From Homarus americanus (lineage: Eukaryota > Arthropoda > Malacostraca > Decapoda > Nephropidae): 64,000 bases of DNA. The DNA is taken from NCBI RefSeq assembly GCF_018991925.1, contig NW_024724238.1:87501-151500 (forward strand), given 5' to 3'. Made by a program: the position numbers and the translations under genes. Position 1 is the first letter of the stretch; each line of letters opens with the position of its first letter. The notes beneath the pieces are model-generated. The model worked only from the letters and a program-made list of their open reading frames with translations. It had not been told where the DNA came from and ran no database searches. Shown in pieces: positions 29,201 to 40,999 of this stretch.

Positions 29201-31855
29201 TTGTAGACCTGTGGAGCCTTGTGGTCCTGTAGAGCCTTGTAGACCTGTAGAGCCTTGTGGACCTGTAGAGCCTTGGGACCTGTAGAGCCTTGTAGACCTG
29301 TAGAGCCTTATGGACCTGTGGAGCCTTGTAGACCTGTAGAGCCTTGTGGACCTGTAGAGCCTTGTGGACCTGTGGAGTCTTGTGGATCTGTGGAGCCTTG
29401 TTGACCTGTAGAGCCTTGTGGACCTGTGGAGCCTTGTAGACCTGTGGAGCCTTGTGGACCTGTGGAGCCTTGTGGACCTGTGGAGCCTTGTGGACCTGTG
29501 GTGCCTTGTGGACTTGTAGAGCCTTGTGGACCTGTAGAGCCTTGTAGACCTGTTGATCCTTGTGGACCTGTAGAGCCTTGAGCTGGAGCCTTGTAGAGCT
29601 GTGGAGCCTTGTAGACCTGTAGAGCCTTGAAGACCTGTAGAGCCTTGTAGACCTGTGGAGCCTTGTAGACCTGTAGAGCCTTGTAGACCTGTAGAGCCCT
29701 TGTAGACCTGTAGAGCCTTGTAGACCTGCAGAGCCTTGTAGACCTGTGGAGCTTTGTAGACCTGTAGAGCCTTGTAGACCTGCAGAGCCTTGTAGACCTG
29801 TGGAGCTTTGTAGACCTGTAGAGCCTTGTGGACCTGTGGAGCCTTGTAGGGCTGTGGAGCCTTGTAGACCTGTAGATCCTTGTAGATTTGGTGATGCTTG
29901 TAGAGCTGTGGAGCCTTGTAGAGCTGTGGAGCCTTGTAGAGCTGTGGAGCCTTGTAGAGCTGTACAGCCTTGTAGAGCTGTACATCCCTGTAGAGCTATA
30001 GATCCTTGTAGACCTGTAGATCTTTGTAGACCTTTAGAGCCTTGTAGAGCTGTAGAGCCTTGTAGAGCTGTAGAGCCTTGTAGAGTTGGTGATCCTTGTA
30101 GAGCTGTGGAGCCTTGTAGAGCTGTAGAGCCTTGTAGAGTTGGTGATCCTTGTAGAGCTGTGGAGCCTTGTAGAGCTGTGGAGCTCTGTGTGATCCTTGT
30201 AGACCTGTAGAGCCTTGTAGACCTATAGATCCTTGTAGAGTTGGTGATTTGCGAGAGCTGTGGAGCCTTGTAGAGCTGTGGAGCCTTGTAGAGCTGTACA
30301 GCCTTGTAGAGCTGTACAGCCTTGTAAGCTGTACAGCCCTGTGAGCTATAGATCCTTGTAGACCTGTAGATCCTTGTAGACTTGTAGAGCCTTGACACCT
30401 GTTGATCCTTGTAGAGCTGTAGAGCCTTGTAGAGCTGTGGAGCCTTGTAGAACTGTAGAGCCTTATAGAGCTGTAGAGCCTTGTAGACGTGTAGATCCTT
30501 GTAGATCTGTGGCGCCTTGTAGACCTGTGGAGCCTTAAAGACAGGTAGAGCTGTAGAGCCTTGTAGAGCTGTGGAGCTTTGTAGAGCTGTGGAGCCTTGT
30601 AGAGCTTTAGAGCCTTGTTGACCTGCAGAGGTGTAGAGCCTTGTAGACCTTTTGATACGTGTAGAGCTGTAGAGCCTTGTAGAGCTGTAGAGGCTTGGGC
30701 TTGTACAGCCCTGTAGACCTGTAGATCCTTGTAGAGCTGTGGAGCCTTGTAGAGCTGTGGAGCCTTGTAGAGCTGTAGATCCTTGCAGAGCTGTAGAACC
30801 TTGTAGAGATGTAGAGCTGTAGATCCGTGAAGAGCTGTGAATCTCTGTAGAGCTGTAGAGCTGCAGATCCTAGTAGAGCTGTGGATTTTGTAGAGCTATA
30901 GATCCTTGTAGAGCTGTAGATCCTTATCGAGCTGTAGATCCTTGAAGAGCTGTAGATCCAAAGAGCTGAAGATCCGTGAAGAGCTGTAGATCCTTGTAGA
31001 GCTTTAGATCCTTGTAGAGCTTTAGATTCTTGTAGAGCTGTAGATCCTTCGAGAGCTGTAGAGCCCTGTAGAGCTGTAGATCTTTGTAGAGCTGTAGATC
31101 CTTGTAGAGATGTAGATCTGTGTAGAGTTTGTAGAGCTGTAGATCCTTGTAGAACTGTAGATCCTTGTAGAGCTGTAGATCCGTGTAGAGCTTGTAGACC
31201 TGAAGATCCTTGTAGACAAGTGGAGCCTTATAGAGCTGTAGATCCTTTAGAACTGTAGAGCTTTGCATAGCTGCAGATCCTTTAGAACTGTAGAGCTTTG
31301 CATAGCTGCAGATCCTAGTATAGCTGTAGATCCTTGTAGAGCTGTAGATCTTTGTAGAGCTGTAGAGCCTTGTAGAGCTGGAGATCCTTGTAGAGCTGTA
31401 CAGTCTTGTAGAGCTGTACAGCCTTGTAGACCTGTAGATCTTTGTAGAGCTGTGGAGCCTTGTAGACCTGTAGATCCTTGTAGAGCTGTACAGTCTTGTA
31501 GAGCTGTACAGCCTTGTAGAGCTGGAGATCCTTGAAAAGTCTTGTAGAGCCTTGTAGAGCTGTAGGGCCGTATAGACCTGTTGATCCTTGTAGAGCTGTA
31601 GAGCCTTGTAGACCTGCAGAGCCTTGTAGATCTGTAGATCCTTGTAGGGCTGTAGATCCTTGTAGAGCTGTATATCCTTCGAGAGCTGTAGAGCCTTGTA
31701 GAGCTGTAGATCCTTGGAGAGCTGTCGAACCTTGTAGAGCTGTGGAGTCCTGTAGACCTGTAGAGCTTTGCAGACCTGTAGAGTCTTGTAGAGTCTTGTA
31801 GAGCTGTAGATCCTTGTAGACCTGTTGATCCTTGTAGACCTGTGGAGCCCTGTAG
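23284..31855. repeat. 18-bp minisatellite, left array
   Basis: About 8.6 kb of head-to-tail 18-bp units. The main unit to about 28.06 kb is GTAGAGCTGTAGATCCTT (type A). From about 28.06 to 29.88 kb it is GTAGACCTGTGGAGCCTT or GTAGACCTGTAGAGCCTT (type B). Mixtures follow, including a type A block near 30.77-31.4 kb. A CTAGTAGAGCTGCAGAT variant is concentrated at 26.7-27.5 kb. Many units lack one base, often in the CCTT run. Neither unit contains a stop in any minus-strand frame, so very long minus-strand frames appear; these are not evidence of a gene. Confidence 0.95.
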
Positions 31856-32756
31856 ACCATGGAGACCACAGCTTGCATCTCAGAGACAGTCCAGGCTTGA
31901 CCCGACAATAGGGAGGTCAAGTGTAGGGTAACTCTCACGGCTGACCAAGGGTTATAAATCAGCCAGGCTTCCCTCCATGTCACACATGTGAGGGCACCGG
32001 CCGGCCTCTCCCAATATACACACGGCCCCACCTGATGACTTCTTCAGAAGATACAACTTATAGTCTCTGAAAAAGTCCAGACCTGACCCTACATTAGCGA
32101 GGGCAAATGTAAGAGATCCTCCGCCGCCCCCGATCAGCTCAACCTGACGGCTCGCCTCTCCCAATATATAGGACGTGCTAGTCCTCCCTCGGCAGACAGA
32201 GAGCCAGAGAGAGACAGAGAGAGAGAGTGTCTTAGGAGGAAGGGCCAGCTACACACCACCAGGCCCGCTCAGGAGGGAGAGGACCGAGGCAGTCGCCTCC
32301 GGTCAGGACCAGACTTCCCCAGCGCCCAGCTAAGCAGTCTTGAGACAACCCAGGACCACCTGCTAGGCCTCCCCAGGTCACGTGAGTGTTTGTCAGAGCT
32401 TCCATGGGATGAGTTACCTCAGTGGGAAGTGTATTCATTTCATGTTCGTGTCGAGAATCAGAGTGTTTAGTAACGTAATATGATGTCCTAGTAACATAAT
32501 ATAATGTCCTAGTAACTTCAATAGAAGGTGTTATTAATGTGTCCATGTCATGTTCGTAATTAATAAAGAGTTGAAACAAGCGGTGTTTGAGAAGTCGCCC
32601 TTAAGACGTAATAGAAGTGTATTGACGTATAAGATACGATAAGTGTAAATATCTATCACGGCCACGCTACCAAAACTTCCTCTCTTTACACTCTTATACT
32701 ATCAATATTCTACCTATATGTAATCTTCTTCATGTGAATATATTGTAACATTACAT
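31856..32756 (+). mobile_element. Unique 0.9-kb insert in the 18-bp array, possible solo LTR
   Basis: Non-satellite sequence interrupting the array. It holds two related modules (about 31875-32010 and 32055-32175), each with a CAGTCCAGGC/AAGTCCAGAC...TGACCC block and CCTCTCCCAATATA. The second leads into a TATA-like AATATATAGG. An (AG)n tract lies near 32205-32228 and AATTAATAAAGAG near 32558 could be a poly(A) signal. Promoter then poly(A) on one strand suggests an LTR or a transcribed element. No target duplication could be assigned because the flanks are repetitive. The element class is uncertain. Confidence 0.45.
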
Positions 32757-35700
32757 TGTAGAGCTGTAGATTCTTGTAGACCTGTTGATCCTTGTAGAGC
32801 TGTAGACCTGTTGATCCTTATAGACCTGTGGAGCCTTGTAGACCTGTGGAGCCTTGTGGACCTGTAGAGCCTTGTAGACCTGTGGAGCCTTGTGGACCTG
32901 TGGAGCCTTGTAGACCTGTAGAGCCTTGTAGACCTGTGGAGCCTTGTGGACCTGTAGAGCCTTGAACCTGTTGATCCTTATAGACCTGTGGAGCCCTCTA
33001 GACCTGTAAGGCCTTGTAGACCTGTGGAGCCTTGATGGACCTGTAGAGCCTTGTAGACCTGTGGAGCCTTGTGGACCTGTAGAGCCTTGTAGACCTGTAG
33101 AGCCTTGTAGACCTGTAGAGCCTTGTAGACCTGTTGATCCTTATAGACCTGTGGAGCCTTGCAGACCCAGAGCCTTGTAGACCTGTAGAGCCTTGTGGAC
33201 CTGTGATCCTATAGACCCAGAGCCTTGTAGACCTGTAGAGCCTTGTAGACCTGTAGAGCCTTGTAGACCTGTAGAGCCTTGTGACCTGTTGATCCTTATA
33301 GACCTGTGGAGCCTTGTAGACCTGTAGAGCCTTGTGGACCTGTAGAGCCTTGTAGACCTGTTGGAGCCTTGTAGACCTGTAGAGCTCAGGACCTAGAGCC
33401 TTGTAGACCTGTTGATCCTTATAGACCTGTGGAGCCTTGTAGACCTGTGAGCCTTGTAGACCTGTAGAGCCTTGTAGACCTGTTGGAGCCTTGTAGACCT
33501 GTAGAGCCTTGTAGACCTGTAGAGCCTTGTAGACCTGTAGAGCCTTATAGACCTGTAGAGCCTGTAGACCTGTTGGAGCCTTATAGACCTGTGGAGCCTT
33601 GTAGACCTGTGGAGCCTTGTAGACCTGTAGGAGCCTTGTGGACCTGTAGAGCCTTGTAGACCTGTTGATCCTTGTAGACCTGTGGAGCCTTGTAGACCTG
33701 TAGAGCCTTGTGGACCTGTAGAGCCTTGTGGACCTGTAGAGCCCCAGGACCTGTAGAGCCTTAGGACCTGGAGAGCCTTGTGACCTGTAGAGCCTTGTAG
33801 ACCTGTTGATCCTATAGACCTGTGGAGCCTTGTAGACCTGTTGAGCCTTGTAGACCTGTAGAGCCTTGTAGACCTGTTGATCCTTATAGACCTGTAGAGC
33901 CTTGTAGACCTGTTGATCCTTGTAGACCTGTGGAGCCTTGTAGACCTGTTGATCCTTTTAGACCTGTAGAGCCTTGTAGACCTGTAGGAGCCTTGTAGAC
34001 CTGTTGGAGCCCAGGACCTGTAGAGCCCAGACCTGTAGACCTTTGTACCTGTGGAGCCTTGTAGACCTGTTGATCCTTATAGACCTGTAGAGCCTGTAGA
34101 CCTGTAGAGCCTTGTAGACCTGTTGATCCTATAGACCCAGAGCCTTGTAGACCTGTTGATCCTATAGACCTGTGGAGCCTTGTAGACCTGTAGAGCCTTG
34201 TAGACCTGTAGAGCCTTGTAGACCTGTTGATCCTTGCAGGACCTGTAGAGCCTTGTAGACCTGTAGAGCCTTGTAGACCTGTAGAGCCTTGTAGACCTGT
34301 TGATCCTTATAGACCTGTGGAGCCTTGGACCTGTAGAGCCTTGTAGACCTGTAGACCTTTGCAGACCTGTTGAGCCTTATAGACCTGTGGAGCCTTGTAG
34401 ACCTGTAGAGCCTTGTAGACCTGTAGAGCCTTGTGGACCTGTAGAGCCTTGTAGACCTGTTGATCCTAGACCTGTGGAGCCTTGTAGACCTGTAGAGCCT
34501 TGTAGACCTGTAGAGCCTTGTAGACCTGTTGAGCCTTGTAGACCTGTGGAGCCTGTAGACCTGTAGAGCCTTGTAGACCTGTAGAGCCTTGTAGACCTGT
34601 AGAGCCTGTAGACCTGTAGAGCCTTGTAGACCTGTTGATCCTTATAGACCTGTGGAGCCTTGTAGACCCAGAGCCTTGTGACCTGTAGAGCCTTGTAGAC
34701 CTGTAGAGCCTTGTAGACCTGTAGAGCCTTGTGGACCTGTAGAGCCTTGTAGACCTGTTGATCCTTATAGACCTGTGGAGCCTTGTAGACCTGTAGAGCC
34801 TTGTAGACCTGTTGATCCTGTAGACCTGTGGAGCCTTAGACCTAGAGCCCTTGTAACCTGTAGAGCCTTGTAGACCTAGAGCCTTGTGGACCTGTAGAGC
34901 CTTGTAGACCTGTTGATCCTTATAGACCTGTGGAGCCTTGTAGACCCTGTAGAGCCTTGAGGACCTGTAGAGCCTTAGACCTGACCTTGTAGACCTGTGG
35001 AGCCTTGTAGACCTGTGGAGCCTTGTGGACCTGTAGAGCCTTGTGAGACCTGTTGATCCCAGGACCTGTGGAGCCTCTAGACCTGTAGAGCCTTGTAGAC
35101 CTGTAGAGCCTTGTAGACCTGTGGAGCCCTGGACCTGTAGAGCCTTGTGACCTGTTGATCCTTAGACCTGTGGAGCCTGTAGACCTGTAGAGCCTTGTGG
35201 ACCTGTAGAGCCTTGTAGACCCTGTGGAGCCTTGTGGACCTGTAGAGCCTTGTAGACCTGTTGGATCCTATAGACCTGTAGAGCCTTGTAGACCTGTAGA
35301 GCCTTTGAGACCCAGAGCCCTGTGGACCTGTAGAGCCAGGACTCTGGAGCCTTGTAGACCTGTGGAGCCTTGTAGACCTGTTGGAGCCTTGTAGACCTGT
35401 AGAGCCCAGGGACCTGTAGAGCCTTGTGACCTGTGGAGCCTTATAGACCTGTGGAGCCTTGTAGACCTAGGAGCCTGTAGACCTGTGGAGCCTTGTAGAC
35501 CCAGGAGCCTGTAGACCTGTTGATCCTTGTAGAGCTGTAGACCTGTGGAGCCTTAGACCTGTGGAGCCTCTAGACCTGTAGAGCCTTAGACCTGTAGAGC
35601 CTTGTAGACCTGGAGCCTTGTGGACCTGTAGAGCCTTGTAGACCTGTGGAGCCTAGACCTGTAGAGCCCAGGGACCTGTAGAGCCTTGTAGACCTGTTGA

Positions 35701-38700
35701 TCCTTGTAGACCTGTGGAGCCTTGTAGACCTGTGGAGCCTTGTAGACCTGTGGAGCCTTGTAGACCTGTAGAGCCTTGTAGAACCTGTGGAGCCCTTGGT
35801 GGACCCCTGTGGAGCCTTGTAGACCTGTTGATCCTTATAGACCTGTATTGTAGACCTGTTGATCCTTATAGACCTGTAGAGCCTTGTAGACCTGTTGATC
35901 CTTGTAGACCTGTGGAGCCTTGTAGACCTGTTGATCCTATAGACCTGTAGAGCCTTGTAGACCTGTGGAGCCTTGTGGACCTGTGGCTTGTAGACCTGTT
36001 GATCCTATAGACCTAGAGCCTTGCAGACCTGTTGAGCCTTTAGACCTGTGGAGCCTTGTAGACCTGTATTTGTAGACCTGTAGAGCCTTGTAGACCTGTA
36101 GAGCCTTGTAGACCTGTAGAGCCTTGTAGACCTGTGGATCCTTATAGACCTGTGGGCCTTGTAGACCTGTAGAGCCTTGTGGACCTGTAGAGCCTTGTAG
36201 ACCTGTAGAGCCTTGTAGACCTGTAGAGCCTTGTGGACCTGTAGAGCCTTGTAGACCTGTTGATCCTTATAGACCTGGAGCCTTGTAGACCTGTAGAGCC
36301 CAGACCTGTTGATCCTTGTGACCTGTGGAGCCCCAGACCTGTGGAGCCTTGTAGACCTGTAGAGCCTTGTAGACCCAGAGCCTTGTGGACCTGTAGAGCC
36401 TTGTAGACCTGTTGATCCTTATAGACCTGTGGAGCCTTGTAGACCTGTAGAGCCTGGACTGTAGAGCCTGTAGACCCTGATCCTGTAGACCTGTGAGCCT
36501 TAGACCTGTGAGCCTTTGTGACCGTAGAGCCTTGTAGACCTGTTGATCCTTATGGACCTGTGGAGCCCCTAGACCTGTTGAGCCTTGTAGACCTGTAGAG
36601 CCTTGTAGACCTGTGGAGCCTTAGACCTGTGGAGCCTTGGACCTGGAGATCCTTGAGACCTGTGAGCCCCAGACCTAGAGCCTTAGACCTGTGAGCCTTG
36701 TAGACCTGTGGAGCCTTGTGACCTGTAGAGCCTTGTAGACCTGTTGATCCTATAGACCTGTAGAGCCTTGTAGACCTGTAGAGCCTTGTAGACCTGTAGA
36801 GCCCAGGACCTGTAGAGCCTTGTAGACCTGTGGAGCCTTGTAGACCTGTGGAGCCTTGTAGACCTGTTGGCCTTGTAGACCTGTAGAGCCTTGTGGACCT
36901 GTTGAGCCCAGACCTGTGAGCCTTGTAGACCTGTGGAGCCTTGTAGACCTGTGGAGCCCTTGTAGACCTGTGAGCCTTGTAGACCTGTTGATCCTGTAGA
37001 ACCTGTGGAGCCTTGTAGACCCTGGAGCCCTCAGACCTGTAGAGCCTTGTAGACCTGTAGAGCCTTAGACCTGTGGAGCCTTGTAGGACCTGTAGAGCCT
37101 TGTAGACCTGTGGAGCCTTGTAGACCTGTAGAGCCTTGTGGACCTGTAGAGCCTTGTAGACCTGTTGATCCTGTAACCCAGGAGCCTGTAGACCTGTGGA
37201 GCCTTGTAGACCTGTGGAGCTGTAGACCTGTAGAGCCTTGTGGAACCTGTGGAGCCTTGTAGACCTGTGGACTGTAGACCTGTGGAGCCTTGTATGACCT
37301 GTTGATCCTTATAGACCTGTGGCCTTGTAGACTGTGGAGCCTTGTAGACCTGTGGAGCCTTGTATACCTGTAGAGCCCTTGTAGACCTGTGGAGCCTTGT
37401 AGACCTGTAGAGCCTTGTAGACCTGTGGGGCCTGTGACTAGACCTGTAGCTTGTGGACCTGTAGAGCCTTGTAGACCTGTGGAGCCTTAGGACCTGTAGA
37501 GCCTTGCAGACCTTTAGAGCTTTGTAACTCAGAGCCTAGACCTGTGGAGCCTTGTAGACCTGTGGAGCCTTGTAGACCTGGGGAGCCTTGTAGACCTAGA
37601 GCCTTGTAGACCTGTAGAGCCTTGTAGACCTGTGACCTTGTAGACCTGTGGAGCCTTGTAGACCTGTGGAGCTCAGACCTGTAGAGCCCTGTAGACCTGG
37701 AGCCTTAGGACCTGTAGAGCCTTGTAGACCTGTAGAGCCTTGTGACCTGTGGAGCCTTGTAGACCTGTGGAGCCTTGGAGACCTGTGGAGCCTTGTAGAC
37801 TCTGGAGCCTTGTAGACCTGTTGATCCTTGTAGAGCTGTAGACCTGTGGAGCCTTGTAGACCTGTGAGCCTTGTAGACCTGTGGAGCCTTGTAGACCTGA
37901 AGAGCCTTGTGGACCTGTAGAGCCTTGTAGACCTGGAGCCTTGTAGACCTGTAGAGCCTTTGCAGACCTGTGGAGCCTTGTAGAGCTGTAGAGCCTGTGG
38001 TTTGTAGAGCCTTGTAGACCTGAGACCTTGTAGACCTGTAGAGCCTTGTGGACCTGTAGCACCTTGTAGACCTGTGGAGCTTTGTAGACCTGTAGAGCCT
38101 TAGGACCTGTAGAGCCTTGCAGTCCTGTAGGCCTGTAGACCTGTAGAGCCTTGGGACCTGTAGAGCCCTTGTAGACCTGTGGAGCCTTGAAGACCTGTGG
38201 AGCCTTGTGACCTGTAGAGCCTTGTAGACCTGTGAGCCTTGTGGACCTGTAGAGCCTTGTAGACCTGTAGAGCCTTGTAGACCTGTAGAGCCTTGTGGAC
38301 CTGTAGAGCCTTGCAGTCCTTGTAGAGCCTTGTAGACCTGTGGAGCCTTAGACCTGTGGAGCCTTGTAGACCTGTAGAGCCTTGTAGACCTGTAGAGCCT
38401 TGTGGACCTGTAGAGCCTTGTAGACCTGTGGAGCCTTGTAGACCTGTAGAGCCTAGTAGACCTGTAGACCTGTGGGAGCCTTAGACCTGGAGCCTTGTAG
38501 ACGTGTGGAGCCTTGTAGAGCTGTGGAGCCTAGACATGTGAGCCTTGTAGACCCAGGAGCCTTGTAGACCTGTGGAGCCTTGTAGACCTGTGAGCCTTGT
38601 AGACCTGTAGAGCCTTGTAGACCTGTGGAACCTTGTAGACCTGTGGAGCCTTGTAGACCTGTGGAGCCTTGTAGACCTGTGGAGCCTTGTAGACCTGTAG

Positions 38701-39983
38701 AGCCTTGAGACCTGTAGAGCCTTAGACCTGTGGAGCCTTGTAGACCTGTGGAGCCTTGGACCTGTGGAGCCTTGTAGACCTGTGGAGCCTTGTAGACCTG
38801 TAGAGCCTTGTAGACCTGTGCAGCCTTGTAGACCTGTAGAGCTTTTGTAGAGCTGTACAGCCTTGTAGACCTTTTTGAGCCTTGTAGACCTGTAGAGCCT
38901 TGTAGAGCTGTAGAGCCTTGTAGAGCTGTAGAGCCTTGTAGACCTGTACAGCTTTAGAGCTGTACAGCCCTGTAGAGCTGTACAGCCCCAGAGCTGTACA
39001 GCCCTGTAAAGCTGACAGCCCAGAGCTAGAGATAATTTGTAGACCTGTAGGTTGTAGACCTGTTGACTTGCAGAGCTGTAGAGCCTTGTAGAGCTGTGGA
39101 ACCAGACCTGGGGCCTTGTAGACCTGTAGAGCCTAGAGCTGCTGTGGCTTGTAGAGCCTGGAGCCTTGTAGAACTGTGGAGCCTTGTAGAGCCGTGGAGC
39201 CTTGTAGAGCTGGTGTGACCTTGTAGAGCTGTGGAGCCTTGTAGAGCTGTGGAGCCTTGTAGAGCTGTGGAGCCTTGTAGAGCTGTGGAGCTTGTTGACC
39301 TGCAGAGCTGTAGAGCCTTTTAGAGCTGTAGAGCCTTGTAGACATGTAGATCCTTGTAGATCTGTGGAGCCTTGTAGACGTGTGGAGCCTTGTAGACCTG
39401 TAGAGCTGTAGAGCCTTGTAGAGCTGTGGAGCCTTGTAGAGCTGTGGAGCCTTGTAGAGCTGTGGAGCCTTGTTGACCTGCAGAGCTGTAGAGCCTTGTA
39501 GGCCTGTTGATCCTTGTAGAGCTGTAGAGCCTTGTAGAGCTGTGGAGGCTTTTAGATCTGTAGAGCCTTGTAGACTTGTTCAGCCCTGTAGACCTGTAGA
39601 TCCTTGTAGAGCTGTGGAGCCTTGTAGAGCTGTAGAGCCTTGTAGAGCTGTAGATCTTTGTAGACCTGTGGAACCTTGTAGAACCGTGGAATCTTGTAGA
39701 GCTGTAGAGCCTTATAGACCTATAGAGCCTTGTAAACCTGTAGATCCTTGTAGAGCTGTAGAGCCTTGTAGACTTGTAGAGCCCTGTAGGCCTGTAGATC
39801 CTTGTAGAGCTGTAGAGCCTTGTAGAGCTGTAGAAGCTTGTAGACCTGTAGACCTTGTAGACCTGTTGAGCAGTAGAGCCTTGTAGAGCTGTGAAACCGT
39901 GTAGAGCTGAGGATTCCTTATAGAGCTATAGAGCCTTGTAGAGCTGTAGATCCTCGTGTATCTGTGGAGCCTTGTAGGGCTCT
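32757..39983. repeat. 18-bp minisatellite, right array
   Basis: Continuation of the array, about 7.2 kb. Type B units (GTAGACCTGTAGAGCCTT and close variants) dominate to about 38.87 kb. Units mixing AGAGCTGTGGAGCC and AGACC forms fill the remainder. A marker TTGATCCTTATAGACC recurs at 32811, 32971, 33134, 33289 and 33412, giving a higher-order period of roughly nine units at the left edge. Many units carry CCCAGG or one-base losses. The array fades into unique DNA at about 39983. Confidence 0.95.
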
Positions 39984-40467
39984 GGGTGATCAAACATCGA
40001 TATTACTGTGTTTCCCTTTCATAAATTCTACTAAAATTCTCACACGTACAGGAACCAAGAGTTTAAATTCCCGTATTAAGTGGGTCCAATCGTTCACATC
40101 TCGGTCCATGTGACTAAATTCTAGAGTTAACAAAATGTGAAAGAGATAAGTTGAGAAGTGTAAGTGGTCGAGGTGCAGTCTTAGGTAAACACATCTCTTT
40201 CTCACCGTCCGTTATAACTCCTCCTCACCTCCCTCCGTCTCCCTCCCAACACACGATCATGACCTCTAACACCTCACACATCTCCAAATACTTGATAACA
40301 CACGACTCATGAACTTTTAAGACACACATCTTAGGTAAGTAAGAGGTTTAGAGGATTTTGGTTTAAGTGTTTTTGTCCCCCTCCTCGATGGACGGAGCTA
40401 CAAGTATCCCAGCAACGGTGAGTTGTACTGTATTTAACCTTGTTGCGCCACCACCAGACCTTAGTTG
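39984..40467. other. Noncoding flank right of the 18-bp array
   Basis: AT-rich unique-looking DNA with no recognised gene. TTAGGTAA occurs twice (40172 and 40331). Nothing else is assigned. Confidence 0.5.
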
Positions 40468-40736
40468 GACCCCATTAGTCCCTGTTCACCTAGCAATAAA
40501 ATTGGTACCTGTTGTAAATCGAAAGTTGCGAATTCGTATTCAGGGACAAGTTGTTGGAGCTTCCAATAACTTGATGACTCTTCAGGCTTCTACGCCATTG
40601 ACTCTTCAGGCTCCTTCGCCCTTAACTCATGACACATAAAGGCAAGCATGAACTTAGCATGCTTCCCTGTTGGGCGCTGCTTCTGCTCTTCACCTTACAC
40701 AAGGATGTAGGGGGGTGCCCAATAAAAAAGAAAAGA
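40468..40736 (+). mobile_element. SINE-2: body of the same SINE, without tRNA head
   Basis: Matches the SINE-1 body from CCCCATTAGTCCCTGTTCACC through GGCTTCTACGCC and ACAAGGATGTAGG to the CCCAATAAAAA tail, on the plus strand. The tRNA-like promoter is missing or too decayed to see. A polypyrimidine tract follows (about 40745-40830). Confidence 0.75.
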
Positions 40737-40999
40737 AAAATCATCTGCCTCCTTCCCTCCCTGCATCCCTCCCTGCATTCCTCCCTCCCTCCCTCCCTCT
40801 CACACCAGGGGAAAAAACAGGTTCGCCTCCTCCCTCCTTCCTGATCAGATAAAATCTAATTTTTAATTCAAAACACATAAAAATTTTAACTTTAAAAGCT
40901 TCATTTTCTCATCAGTTGGGAGATAAGTTTGTAAAGCTCAGCTTTGTAGAGACTGGCAGTAAAGAAGCTTATCAAGGATAGCCAGACAATGTCCCCCCC

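Noticed and set aside
28128..30398. A 756-codon minus-strand frame with QVYKAP-like repeats
   Set aside because: Same cause, from type B units. No signal peptide, domain or non-repeat region.
23284..39983. CRISPR-like array
   Set aside because: Units are contiguous with no spacers, and the context is eukaryotic.
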